NCBI RefSeq assembly: GCF_015101885.1
Contig: NZ_CP062941.1
Span: 2,294,001 to 2,358,000, forward strand
From: Massilia litorea
GTDB taxonomy: Bacteria > Pseudomonadota > Gammaproteobacteria > Burkholderiales > Burkholderiaceae_D
Direction: 5' to 3'
DNA: 64,000 nt
Of this stretch, positions 12,428 through 20,300 are shown in pieces. The position numbers and the translations under genes were made by a program. How positions within the stretch are numbered: position 1 is the first letter of the stretch; the number at the start of each line of letters is the position of its first letter. Below the pieces are notes generated by a model, which was not told where the DNA came from, did not search any database, and saw only the letters and a program-made list of their open reading frames with translations.

Positions 12428-12457
12428 TTGACTGTCTAACCAGAACAGACCTATAGT
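12428..12457 (+). promoter_or_regulatory. Promoter of the zapB-like/zapA unit
   Basis: TTGACT, 18-base spacer, TATAGT. The expected transcription start falls about 6-7 bases after the -10 box, practically at the first codon (12463), and no Shine-Dalgarno sequence is present, so the transcript may be leaderless. Confidence 0.65.
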
Positions 12458-12462
12458 TACGA

Positions 12463-12738
12463 ATGATTTCCGAATTCCAAGACCTATCCGACAAAATCGA
12501 GCGGCTCGCCGAGCTGGTCGTGTCGCTGCGCAGCGAGAATGCGCAACTGCGCCAGACCAACCTGTTACTGAACGAAGTGAACATGGCGCTCGTCGAACGC
12601 CTTGTCGAGGTCCAGCACAAGGTCGAAGCCGTGATCGAGCAATTGCCTGCGCCGGAAGAAGCGGAAGACGCGGAAGGTAGCGCGGAAGAGAGCGCGGCAG
12701 ACGCCGCCGAACCCCTGGATGCCGAGGCTGCCCGATGA
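12463..12738 (+). CDS. ZapB-like coiled-coil cell-division protein
   Basis: The 91-residue product is a single long coiled coil (about residues 3-60: ISEFQDLSDKIERLAELV ... NEVNMALVERLVEVQHKVE) followed by an acidic Ala/Glu/Asp tail. The size and heptad pattern match the small ZapB/TIGR02449-type proteins often found before zapA. It probably works with ZapA in crosslinking the FtsZ ring, inferred from shape and context. The start sits at the predicted transcription start, and its stop overlaps the zapA start (ATGA), showing translational coupling. Confidence 0.75.
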   Translation: MISEFQDLSDKIERLAELVVSLRSENAQLRQTNLLLNEVNMALVERLVEVQHKVEAVIEQLPAPEEAEDAEGSAEESAADAAEPLDAEAAR

Positions 12739-13046
12739 TTTACCTGGATGTGACGATCATGGGCCAGCCTTACCGCCTGGCCTGCAAGGAAGGCGAACAG
12801 GCGACGCTGCGCGATGCCGTGCGCTATCTCGACGGCAAGATGACCGCGCTGCGCGATTCGGGCAAGGTCAAGGGCAACGACCGCATCGCGGTCATGGCCG
12901 CGCTCAGCGTGGCCGCGGAATTCCTCTCGGTGAAGTCGCCGCAGGGACCGCTGTCGGACATGACGATGCTCGAAGTGAAACAAAAACTCGAAGCGATGCA
13001 CAAGGTCCTCGACCACACCCTGGCGCCGCAGGAAAATTTGTCCTGA
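12735..13046 (+). CDS. zapA: Cell division protein ZapA
   Basis: The 103-residue FtsZ-associated protein promotes bundling of FtsZ protofilaments at mid-cell. The N-terminal domain has LDVTIMGQPYRLACKEGE and AVRYLDGKM; the second half is the dimer/tetramer coiled coil (EFLSVKSPQG, MLEVKQKLEAMHKVLDHTL). Length is typical. It overlaps the zapB-like gene by four bases. The 6S RNA follows, an arrangement conserved widely in proteobacteria and a good internal check on both calls. Confidence 0.95.
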   Translation: MIYLDVTIMGQPYRLACKEGEQATLRDAVRYLDGKMTALRDSGKVKGNDRIAVMAALSVAAEFLSVKSPQGPLSDMTMLEVKQKLEAMHKVLDHTLAPQENLS

Positions 13047-13060
13047 CCGGGCAAATTCGT

Positions 13061-13088
13061 TTGACATGACGGTTCAAGCGAGTAAACT
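13061..13088 (+). promoter_or_regulatory. 6S RNA promoter
   Basis: Consensus TTGACA, 16-base spacer, TAAACT, placed about 8 bases before the predicted 5' end of the RNA and just after the zapA stop. Confidence 0.75.
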
Positions 13089-13095
13089 GCGAGGC

Positions 13096-13272
13096 ACCCT
13101 GCGGTGTTCGAGATTGCCATATATTCCTTGAACCATTTACATGCATAGGTTGCGGGATAGTGTTTGATGGGCGTGAGCGTCGCTAGTTCGACGAACCCGA
13201 AATTGAACTGACTGTGACCACCTTGAGCCATCAGGTTCGGGATGCCGGCAAAAAACGGCACAGGCGGGGCTA
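13096..13272 (+). ncRNA. ssrS: 6S RNA
   Basis: An intergenic RNA gene of about 177 bases between zapA and the EVE gene, the position of ssrS in many proteobacteria. The 5' end (CCCTGCGGTGTT) can pair with the 3' end (GGCACAGGCGGGG) to give the closing stem of the long irregular hairpin that mimics an open promoter and binds sigma70-RNA polymerase. It has its own strong promoter and a terminator shortly downstream. Exact ends and the central bubble were not folded computationally. Confidence 0.8.
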
Positions 13273-13281
13273 CATTCCATG

Positions 13282-13317
13282 AAGCGGTTGCGAGCAAAAG
13301 CACGCAGCCGCTTTTTT
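13282..13317 (+). terminator. Rho-independent terminator after 6S RNA
   Basis: AAGCGGTTGCG pairs with CGCAGCCGCTT around a 10-base loop and is followed by a run of six T. Confidence 0.85.
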
Positions 13318-13323
13318 ACGCGC

Positions 13324-13350
13324 GCAGGTTTTATCGGCCTGCTTTTTTTT
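13324..13350 (+). terminator. Second hairpin-T8 terminator upstream of the EVE gene
   Basis: GCAGG-N9-CCTGC followed by eight T, only a few bases after the previous terminator and 11 bases before the EVE start codon. It acts either as a back-up terminator or as an attenuator-like element in the EVE leader. Confidence 0.6.
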
Positions 13351-13361
13351 CAGGAGATCCG

Positions 13362-13829
13362 ATGCGCTACTGGTTGATGAAATCCGAGCCCGATGAAGTC
13401 AGTTTCGACGACGTTCTCGCCGCACCGGGCCAGACCGTCGCCTGGTTCGGCGTAAGAAACTATCAGGCCCGCAATTTCATGCGCGACGCCATGCAAATCG
13501 GCGACGGCATCCTGTTTTATCACTCCAGTTGCGCCGTTCCCGGTGTCGCGGGAATAGCGGAAGTGGCGAGCGGCCCTTATCCCGACGCTACCCAATTCGA
13601 CAGTGCCGGCAAATACTTCGACCCGAAAGCGACACAGGCGCAGCCGCGCTGGATATCGGTCGACGTCCAGGCGAAAGAAAAGGGGCGCTATTTGACGCTG
13701 GCCGAGATGCGCGCCATGCCCGTATTGGAAGACATGGTCCTGCTGCAGAAAGGCAGCCGCCTTTCCATTTCGCCGGTGACGAGCGGGCAGTGGAATGCGA
13801 TCCTGGAATTCGTGCGCACGAAAGATTGA
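13362..13829 (+). CDS. EVE-domain protein
   Basis: The 155-residue protein consists of one EVE domain, a PUA-related fold that binds modified bases. Hallmarks are the N-terminal MRYWLMKSEPDEVSFDD, WFGVRNYQARNFMRDAM, GDGILFYHSS and the C-terminal KGSRLSISPVTSGQWNAIL. Stand-alone EVE proteins next to zapA/6S are common in betaproteobacteria; their substrate is not established. The start ATG has AGGAGA about six bases upstream; the in-frame extension to 13242 would run through 6S RNA and two terminators and is rejected. Confidence 0.9.
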   Translation: MRYWLMKSEPDEVSFDDVLAAPGQTVAWFGVRNYQARNFMRDAMQIGDGILFYHSSCAVPGVAGIAEVASGPYPDATQFDSAGKYFDPKATQAQPRWISVDVQAKEKGRYLTLAEMRAMPVLEDMVLLQKGSRLSISPVTSGQWNAILEFVRTKD

Positions 13830-13894
13830 GGAGCTTGCGGTTCGGTGCGCGAAAGCGCTTGCAATAGTTCGATGGTTAGCTAATAATCGATTCC

Positions 13895-14209
13895 ATGAGC
13901 ACCGTATTCAAAGCCCTCTCCGATCCGACCCGCCGCAAGGTGTTGCAGCTGCTGCAGGCCGGACCCATCGGTGCGGGAGAATTGGCGGCGATGTTCGACG
14001 TTTCCAAGCCGACCATGTCGGCGCACTTCGCCGTGCTCGTCAACGCCGGCCTGATCGAGGCCGACAAGCAGGGGCGCACGGTTACGTACCGCTTGAAGCT
14101 GTCGGTGCTGGAAGAGGCCTTGCTTGCCTTTGCCCAGACGTTTGGATTGCAGGTCACGCGGCCGCAACCCGGCCATCTCGATGTCGGATCGAACGAGGAG
14201 AAGTCATGA
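13895..14209 (+). CDS. ArsR-family winged-helix repressor (SdpR-like)
   Basis: The 104-residue regulator matches the autorepressor ArsR/SdpR type: FKALSDPTRRKVLQLLQ, recognition helix MFDVSKPTMSAHFAVL, wing ADKQGRTVTYRLK. There is no cysteine metal-binding motif, so metal sensing is unlikely. Its stop overlaps the start of the following membrane-protein gene (ATGA), which suggests that the pair is co-translated and that the membrane protein may control or be controlled by the repressor, as in SdpR/SdpI pairs. The start has no strong ribosome-binding site. Confidence 0.88.
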   Translation: MSTVFKALSDPTRRKVLQLLQAGPIGAGELAAMFDVSKPTMSAHFAVLVNAGLIEADKQGRTVTYRLKLSVLEEALLAFAQTFGLQVTRPQPGHLDVGSNEEKS

Positions 14210-14604
14210 AAAGCACTTTCCCGCTGGGCCGTGCCTTGCTTGGTGCGGTAATGATCGTCGGCGCGTGCGCAGCCCTGAAATGGGCCGCGCCGGAACACTT
14301 GTCGCTCGAGTGGTCGCAACGCCTGACCGGTGCCTTGCTCGGCTTTGTCGTGGTGTTCTACGCGAACGCGATTCCGAAATCGCTGACGGCGCTGGCGCGC
14401 TTGCGCTGCTCGCCCCAGGCCGAGCAGGCGGCGCGCCGCTTCGCTGGCTGGAGCCTGGTGCTGGGCGGACTCGGCTACATGCTGGCCATGCTGTTCGCGC
14501 CGCTGGCCTCCGCGCACCTGCTCGGCGGTGGCGTGCTGATCGTGGCGCTGGCCGCGGCCCTGTGGCGCTGCTTCGGCGCCGGTTCGGCGGCCGCCCGCGG
14601 TTGA
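14206..14604 (+). CDS. Four-helix inner-membrane protein co-translated with the ArsR regulator
   Basis: The 132-residue protein has four predicted membrane segments: ALLGAVMIVGACAALKW, LTGALLGFVVVFYANAI, GWSLVLGGLGYMLAMLF and LGGGVLIVALAAALWRC. The segment pattern and coupling to a small ArsR repressor are reminiscent of SdpI-type partners, but no family signature is certain. Start ATG 14206 lies within the ArsR stop region with GAGGAG about 9 bases upstream. Function unknown; the context points to a membrane sensor or immunity-like role regulated by its partner. Confidence 0.7.
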   Translation: MKSTFPLGRALLGAVMIVGACAALKWAAPEHLSLEWSQRLTGALLGFVVVFYANAIPKSLTALARLRCSPQAEQAARRFAGWSLVLGGLGYMLAMLFAPLASAHLLGGGVLIVALAAALWRCFGAGSAAARG

Positions 14605-14626
14605 GGAGGGCGCCGCCTCAGGCAAC

Positions 14627-15448
14627 TCAGGCGGCCCGCTTCAGCCATTCGCGCGGCGAAGCACCCATCTGCGCAGTAAAGGCGCGCGTAAACGTGGACG
14701 GACTCGTATAGCCCGTGCGGCTGCTGACGAGTTTGACCGGCATGCCCTGGCGCAGCAGCCTGCCGCCGAGGGCGATGCGCCAGCGGCTGAGATATTCGCC
14801 GGGCGGAATCCCCATCACCTCGCGGAAATGTTCCACGAAGCTGGCGCGCGACATGCCGGCGAGCCTGGCCAGTGCGGCAAGGGTCCACAGCTCGTGCGGG
14901 CGCTCGTGGATCGCCGTCAGCGCCGCCGACACCTGGCGGTCCGCCAGGCCGGCCAATAAGCCCAGCGACAATTTTCCGTTGTCGAATTCGCGACGCACTA
15001 CCTGGACCAGCAACACATCGCACAGCCGGTCCAGGATCAATTCGCGGCCGGGCGCCGTGCCTGCCGCCTCGCCGAACAGCAGATCGAGTGTCGGCCCCAG
15101 CCCAGCGATCTCGGCCAGCGGCATATGCAGGCAGCCGGGCAGCACCCGGACCAGCGGATTGGCCTTGCCCCCTTCGAAGACGATGTCGGCGCACAGCAGC
15201 AGGGCAGTGTGCCCGGCGGGAACCTGCAAGCGATGGTTGGTGCCGTGCGGATAAAGAACCAGCGAAGGCAGGTCGATGCGCAGGAGCGCGCCATCGTCGT
15301 GCACGAACTCGACCGGCCCCTGGCGCACCAGATGCAGGTGGCCGGCACTGCCATTCTCATGGAACTGGTTGGCGTCGCAAAACGGACCGTTGTAGAAGAT
15401 GCGGGCGCTGAATGCCTGGCGCCCCAGCAAGGATGACAGTTTGTCCAT
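14627..15448 (-). CDS. AraC-family transcriptional regulator
   Basis: The 273-residue protein has an N-terminal cupin-like sensor half (GHLHLVRQGPVEFVHDDG, LVLYPHGTNHRLQVPAGH) and a C-terminal pair of helix-turn-helix motifs (LAALARLAGMSRASFVEHF and VSSRTGYTSPSTFTRAFTAQMGASPREW), the AraC/XylS signature. The effector is unknown. ATG 15448 is chosen because the conserved sensor half starts soon after; the frame is open to a TTG at 15520 but has no support there. It is transcribed away from the chemoreceptor gene, with which it shares the short 15449-15579 promoter region. Confidence 0.85.
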   Translation of the reverse strand: MDKLSSLLGRQAFSARIFYNGPFCDANQFHENGSAGHLHLVRQGPVEFVHDDGALLRIDLPSLVLYPHGTNHRLQVPAGHTALLLCADIVFEGGKANPLVRVLPGCLHMPLAEIAGLGPTLDLLFGEAAGTAPGRELILDRLCDVLLVQVVRREFDNGKLSLGLLAGLADRQVSAALTAIHERPHELWTLAALARLAGMSRASFVEHFREVMGIPPGEYLSRWRIALGGRLLRQGMPVKLVSSRTGYTSPSTFTRAFTAQMGASPREWLKRAA

Positions 15449-15579
15449 TTCAATAAAGTTCGACGCAGAGCCGCGTATTCTGGACGATTCGCGTAGTTTC
15501 CGTGTGGAAATTATCGTCAAATTCGTCGAAAATGCAACGCTTTGCCGGCAGCCCGCCGCTTTCTGTCCACTCTACTGTC

Positions 15580-17238
15580 ATGAAAAACCTCCGGATCAAA
15601 TACCTCATCGCAACGGTGACCAGCGCACTGATTGCCGTGACCCTCGCCGTTGGCGGCCTCGGTTATTTCTCGACCCAGCGTGCGGTCGAATTGCTCGAGA
15701 ACTCGACCTTGCGCACTGCCAACCAGCAGCTTGCCCTGGCAAGCATGGTGCACCGCATGGAAACCAATCGCAGCCAGCTGCTGCAGGCGCTCCAGCACAA
15801 TCCCGACAGCAAATATGCCGTCATGCATGACCACCCCCTGGCAAACCACTTCAACAATATCAACAGCAACACGGCCGCGCTGCTGGCGGAGCGCGACAAG
15901 CTGCTCGATTCCTTGCGCAGGCCCGAAACGCGAGCAGCCGTCGCCCGCTGGCGCCAGGACAGCCAGGAATTTGGCGTCGAGCTGATCGGCAACGCCGCGC
16001 GCGCGCTCGAGGGCGGCGATTGGGACAAGGCGCAGGAGATCCTGATCCGCCAGGTCAACCCGAGCTACCTGAAGGGCCAGCAAGCCTACAAGGCCCTGCA
16101 GGATTACATGAGCACGCGCAACGTTCACGAGAGCGAGGCACTCCATGCCGAACTGCGCAGCCTGAACCGCCTGATTGTCGGTGCCATCGCGTTCGCCGTC
16201 CTGCTCGCCGTTGCGGCTACGCTGTACCTGGTCGCGGCCATTACCCGTCCGCTCGGCACCGCGGTCGACCTGGCGCGGCGCGTCGCCGGCGGCGACCTGA
16301 GCGCGCAGATCGTGGTCGATACACGCAACGAATTCGGCCAGCTGCTCGGCGCCTTGCGCGACATGAACACCAGCCTGGCCGGCATCGTGGGCGAGGTGCG
16401 CAGCGGCAGCGACGTCATCGCCACGGCCTCAAGCCAGATCGCCGCCGGCAACATGGACCTGTCTTCGCGTACCGAACAGCAGGCCAGCTCGATCGAGGAA
16501 ACGGCCGCGTCGGTGGAGGAGCTCACCACGACGGTGCGCCAGAATGCGGACAATGCGCGCCAGGCCAACGGCCTGGCGGCCTCGGCCTCGGATGTGGCCA
16601 CGCGCGGCGGCGCCGTGGTGCGCGAGGTCGTCGGTACGATGGGCGCCATCAACGATTCGGCGCGCAAGATCGTCGACATCATTGCCGTCATCGACGGCAT
16701 TGCGTTCCAGACGAACATCCTGGCGCTGAACGCCGCCGTCGAGGCCGCCCGTGCCGGCGAACAGGGCCGCGGCTTTGCCGTCGTCGCCTCCGAAGTGCGC
16801 AGTCTCGCCCAGCGCTCGGCCGGCGCGGCAAAGGAAATCAAGGCCTTGATCACCGACTCGGTCGAGAAAGTCGACAGCGGCAGCCGCCTGGTCAACCAGG
16901 CAGGCACGACAATGGAAGAAATCGTCCATAGCGTACGTCGCGTGGCCGCCATCATGGAGGAGATCACGGCGGCGACGAGCGAGCAGAGCGCAGGAATCGA
17001 ACAGATCCACGAGGCCGTCAGCCAGATGGATCAGGTCACCCAGCAGAATGCCGCCCTGGTCGAAGAAGCCGCCGGCGCCGCACAGTCGCTGCAGGACAGC
17101 GCGGCCGGGCTGGTGCAGCGGGTCAGCGTTTTCAAGCTCGGCCACGCTGTGCATGAGCGGCGTCCCGGCGTGCGTCCGGCTGCCGCGTATCCGAAGCTGG
17201 AAAGGGCCGCCACCCGGGCGGAGTGGGCCGCGTTCTGA
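15580..17238 (+). CDS. Methyl-accepting chemotaxis protein with C-terminal xWxxF pentapeptide
   Basis: The 552-residue transmembrane chemoreceptor has TM1 at about 9-30, a periplasmic helical sensor (about 31-195), TM2 at about 197-220, HAMP to about 273 and a cytoplasmic coiled-coil signalling domain whose tip (about 375-415) carries [20 protein letters not shown]. The tip contacts CheA/CheW; glutamate/glutamine methylation sites lie in the flanking helices. The protein ends in EWAAF, which fits the xWxxF tether that recruits CheR/CheB. The ligand is unknown. It is divergent from the AraC gene, and two hybrid kinases follow on the same strand. Confidence 0.93.
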   Translation: MKNLRIKYLIATVTSALIAVTLAVGGLGYFSTQRAVELLENSTLRTANQQLALASMVHRMETNRSQLLQALQHNPDSKYAVMHDHPLANHFNNINSNTAALLAERDKLLDSLRRPETRAAVARWRQDSQEFGVELIGNAARALEGGDWDKAQEILIRQVNPSYLKGQQAYKALQDYMSTRNVHESEALHAELRSLNRLIVGAIAFAVLLAVAATLYLVAAITRPLGTAVDLARRVAGGDLSAQIVVDTRNEFGQLLGALRDMNTSLAGIVGEVRSGSDVIATASSQIAAGNMDLSSRTEQQASSIEETAASVEELTTTVRQNADNARQANGLAASASDVATRGGAVVREVVGTMGAINDSARKIVDIIAVIDGIAFQTNILALNAAVEAARAGEQGRGFAVVASEVRSLAQRSAGAAKEIKALITDSVEKVDSGSRLVNQAGTTMEEIVHSVRRVAAIMEEITAATSEQSAGIEQIHEAVSQMDQVTQQNAALVEEAAGAAQSLQDSAAGLVQRVSVFKLGHAVHERRPGVRPAAAYPKLERAATRAEWAAF

Positions 17239-17364
17239 AGCGCGTCGCTACGCTGGCGGACGGTGGGGGAGGGCCCGCCGTCCTGCGCAAATAGTTGCAC
17301 GTGAAGAACGGCAACAATTCACGGGTTGACATAGAATCCACGCTTTCTCTCGTCGGATTCCTCA

Positions 17365-20274
17365 ATGTCCACGGCATCGCCCTCGCTCGCCACACTGGAA
17401 GCCAACCTGACTTCCACCCTCGTCGCCAAAATACGGGATTTCGCTATCTTCATGCTGTCCCCGGATGGACGCGTGGCGACGTGGAATGCCGGCGCCCAGC
17501 GCGCCAAGGGCTATACGGCCGACGAGATCATCGGCCACGCCTTCGAATGCTTCTATACGGAGGAAGACCGCCTGGCCGGGGTCCCGCGCCAGGCGCTGGC
17601 CACCGCGCAGGCGGCCGGCGTCTTCGAAGCCACCGGCTGGCGCGTGCGCAAGGACGGCACCCGGTTCTGGGCGCACGTGGTGATCGATCCGCTCTACGAC
17701 GACGATGGTTCCCTGATCGGTTTCGGCAAGGTGACGCGCGACGTCACCAAGGCGCGCGACGCACGCGAGCGCGAACAGCGGGCCCAGGATGCGTTGCTGC
17801 AGGCGCGTACCGAACAAAGCAAGCACCTGCTGCGCCTGGTCGAGCAGGCGCCGGGCTTCGTTTGCTTCTTCCGCGGCCCGACGCATGTCTACGAATTGCA
17901 GAACGAAGCGCACCACCGGCTGGCTGGCCACCGCGACATCATCGGCAAACCCGTGCGCGAGGCCTTGCCGGAGCTCGCGGGCCAGGGCTTCTTCGAGCTG
18001 CTCGACGACGTGTACCAGTCGGGCCAGCCGCACGTGGGCCGCGGCGTGCCGCTCACCGTGCACCGCCCGGACGGCGCGGCAGTCGCCAGCTATATCGACT
18101 TCGTCTACCAGCCCATCTTCGACGAGAACGGCAGCGTGCTGGGGATTTTCTCCCAGGGCAGCGACGTGACCGAGCAGGTCATCAATGCGCGTTCCCTGGT
18201 ACAAAAGCAGAGCGAGCTCGAGCAGACCATCCTGGACCGCACCAGCGCCCTCGAGGATGCGCGCCGGGCGCTTGCCCGTGCCGATGCGCTGCAGCTGAGT
18301 AATACCTTTTTCCAGAGCCTGTTCGAGCAGGCGCCCGGTTTCATCTGCGTGCTGAAAGGGCCGGCGCATGTCTTCGAACTGGCCAACGGCGCCTACCGCA
18401 AGCTCACCGGCGAGCGCGACCTGATCGGGAAAGACGTCCGCGATGCCTTGCCGGAGGTGGAAGGCCAGGGCTTTTTCGAGCTGCTCGACAAGGTGTATCA
18501 AACCGCAACGCCCGTGGTTGGCCAGAGCGTGCAGCTCGAACTGCAGGACGTGCCCGGCAAGATCGTCACGCATTTCGTCGACTTTATCTACCAGCCGATC
18601 CTGGATGCGCAGGGCCAGTCGACCGGGATCTTCGTGCAGGGCAGCGACGTCACGAAGCAGAAGCAGGCCATGGACGAGGTGCAGAAATACCAGAAGGAAC
18701 TGGAGAGCCTGGTCGAGGAACGCACCACCGAACTGCAGTCGGCGCAGGCGGCGCTGCAGCACTCGCAAAAACTCGAGGCCATCGGCAAATTGACGGGCGG
18801 GGTAGCCCATGACTTCAATAATATTCTCCAGGTCATCGGCGGCAACCTGCAGCTGCTGCGCGACAGCAGCGTGCGCGAACAGCTCCCGCTCAAGCACGTC
18901 GATACCGCGCTCGGCGCGGTCGAGCGCGGCGCGAAGCTCGCCGCGCAGCTGCTTGCGTTTGCCCGTCGCCAGCCCCTGCAGCCGGTCGTGATCAGTCCGG
19001 CGCGGGTAGTGCAGCAGATGGACGAGCTGCTGCGCAGGGCGCTGGGCGAGACGATTGCCGTGGAAACGATCCGCGGCGGCGGCCTGTGGAACACCTGCGT
19101 CGACCCTTACCAGCTCGAGAACGTGATCCTGAACCTGGCGATCAATGCGCGCGACGCCATGCCGTCGGGCGGCAAGCTGACGATCGAACTGGGCAACGCC
19201 ATGCTCGACGACGACTATGTGGCCAGCCAGCACGATCTCGCGCCGGGCCAGTATGTCCTGATCGCGATTTCCGACAACGGTTCCGGCATGACGCGCGAGG
19301 TGCTCGAACGGGCCTGCGAACCCTTCTTCACGACCAAGCCCGAAGGCCACGGCACCGGGCTGGGCCTGTCGATGGCCTATGGCTTTGTCAAGCAGACCGG
19401 CGGCCACTTCCAGATCTATACCGAGGTCGGGCACGGCACGACCATCAAGATGTATTTCCCGCGCTCGTATAAAGCGGAGGCCAGCGAGCCGGTCGTCAAG
19501 AGCGGCCCGGTCATGGGCGGCAACGAAACCATCCTCGTGGTCGAGGATGACCTGGCGGTCCAGGCAACCGTCGTCGAGATGCTGCGCAGCCTGGGCTACA
19601 AGGTGATGAAGGCCGATCATGCCGCCGCCGCGCTGGCGATCCTCAGCAGCGGCGTGCCGATCGACCTGCTGTTCACCGACGTGGTCATGCCGGGCCAGCT
19701 GCGCAGTCCGGAGCTGGCGCGCCAGGCACGCCTGATCCACCCGGACATCGCGGTCCTGTTCACCTCGGGCTACACCCAGAACGCCATCGTCCACGACGGC
19801 AAGCTCGATGCCGGCGTGCAGCTGCTCTCGAAACCGTATGCGCGCGACCAGCTGGCACGCAAGCTGCGCCAGCTGCTGTCCAGCGAGCAGGCCCAGGCAG
19901 GCCGGGCGGCGCAGGAGGCGCCCCTGGAAAGCGTGGGCGCGACCAGGCGTGTCCTGTTCATCGACGACGACCCGGATTTGCTGGCCACGACCTGTGCGCT
20001 GCTCGAAATGCTCAACCAGCGCGTCGACGGCACGAGCAATGCGGCCGACGCGCTCGCCATGCTCGGCCGCAACCATTACGACGTGCTCATCACCGATTAC
20101 GACCTGCCCGGCATGGACGGGATCGAACTGGCCCGCCGTGCGAAATCGTGTCAGCCGGAACTGAAGATTGTGATCGCGAGCGGCTATGGACACCTGGACG
20201 AAGCGAAGGCCCTGGGCGCCATCACCTTGCCCAAGCCCTTCTCTCCGTCCGACCTCAAGCGTATCCTCGCATGA
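17365..20274 (+). CDS. PAS-PAS-PAS hybrid histidine kinase with two receiver domains
   Basis: The 969-residue soluble kinase has no membrane segment. PAS1 (about 20-135, DFAIFMLSPDGRVATWNAGA) is followed by two closely similar PAS units (about 150-280 and 310-440) that share EQAPGFxC and GQGFFELLD-VYQ. The dimerisation/phosphoacceptor helix holds VAHDFNNIL (His about 483), then an ATPase domain with NLAINARDAM, DNGSGM and GTGLGLSM. Two receivers follow: VVEDD ... LLFTDVVMP (about 721-840) and FIDDDPD ... LITDYDLPGMDG (about 861-969). The signal is probably cytoplasmic (redox, light or a small molecule). It lies 26 bases before the second kinase gene, which suggests a common pathway. Confidence 0.93.
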   Translation: MSTASPSLATLEANLTSTLVAKIRDFAIFMLSPDGRVATWNAGAQRAKGYTADEIIGHAFECFYTEEDRLAGVPRQALATAQAAGVFEATGWRVRKDGTRFWAHVVIDPLYDDDGSLIGFGKVTRDVTKARDAREREQRAQDALLQARTEQSKHLLRLVEQAPGFVCFFRGPTHVYELQNEAHHRLAGHRDIIGKPVREALPELAGQGFFELLDDVYQSGQPHVGRGVPLTVHRPDGAAVASYIDFVYQPIFDENGSVLGIFSQGSDVTEQVINARSLVQKQSELEQTILDRTSALEDARRALARADALQLSNTFFQSLFEQAPGFICVLKGPAHVFELANGAYRKLTGERDLIGKDVRDALPEVEGQGFFELLDKVYQTATPVVGQSVQLELQDVPGKIVTHFVDFIYQPILDAQGQSTGIFVQGSDVTKQKQAMDEVQKYQKELESLVEERTTELQSAQAALQHSQKLEAIGKLTGGVAHDFNNILQVIGGNLQLLRDSSVREQLPLKHVDTALGAVERGAKLAAQLLAFARRQPLQPVVISPARVVQQMDELLRRALGETIAVETIRGGGLWNTCVDPYQLENVILNLAINARDAMPSGGKLTIELGNAMLDDDYVASQHDLAPGQYVLIAISDNGSGMTREVLERACEPFFTTKPEGHGTGLGLSMAYGFVKQTGGHFQIYTEVGHGTTIKMYFPRSYKAEASEPVVKSGPVMGGNETILVVEDDLAVQATVVEMLRSLGYKVMKADHAAAALAILSSGVPIDLLFTDVVMPGQLRSPELARQARLIHPDIAVLFTSGYTQNAIVHDGKLDAGVQLLSKPYARDQLARKLRQLLSSEQAQAGRAAQEAPLESVGATRRVLFIDDDPDLLATTCALLEMLNQRVDGTSNAADALAMLGRNHYDVLITDYDLPGMDGIELARRAKSCQPELKIVIASGYGHLDEAKALGAITLPKPFSPSDLKRILA

Positions 20275-20300
20275 CCCACACCTATGATTGATCGGACACC

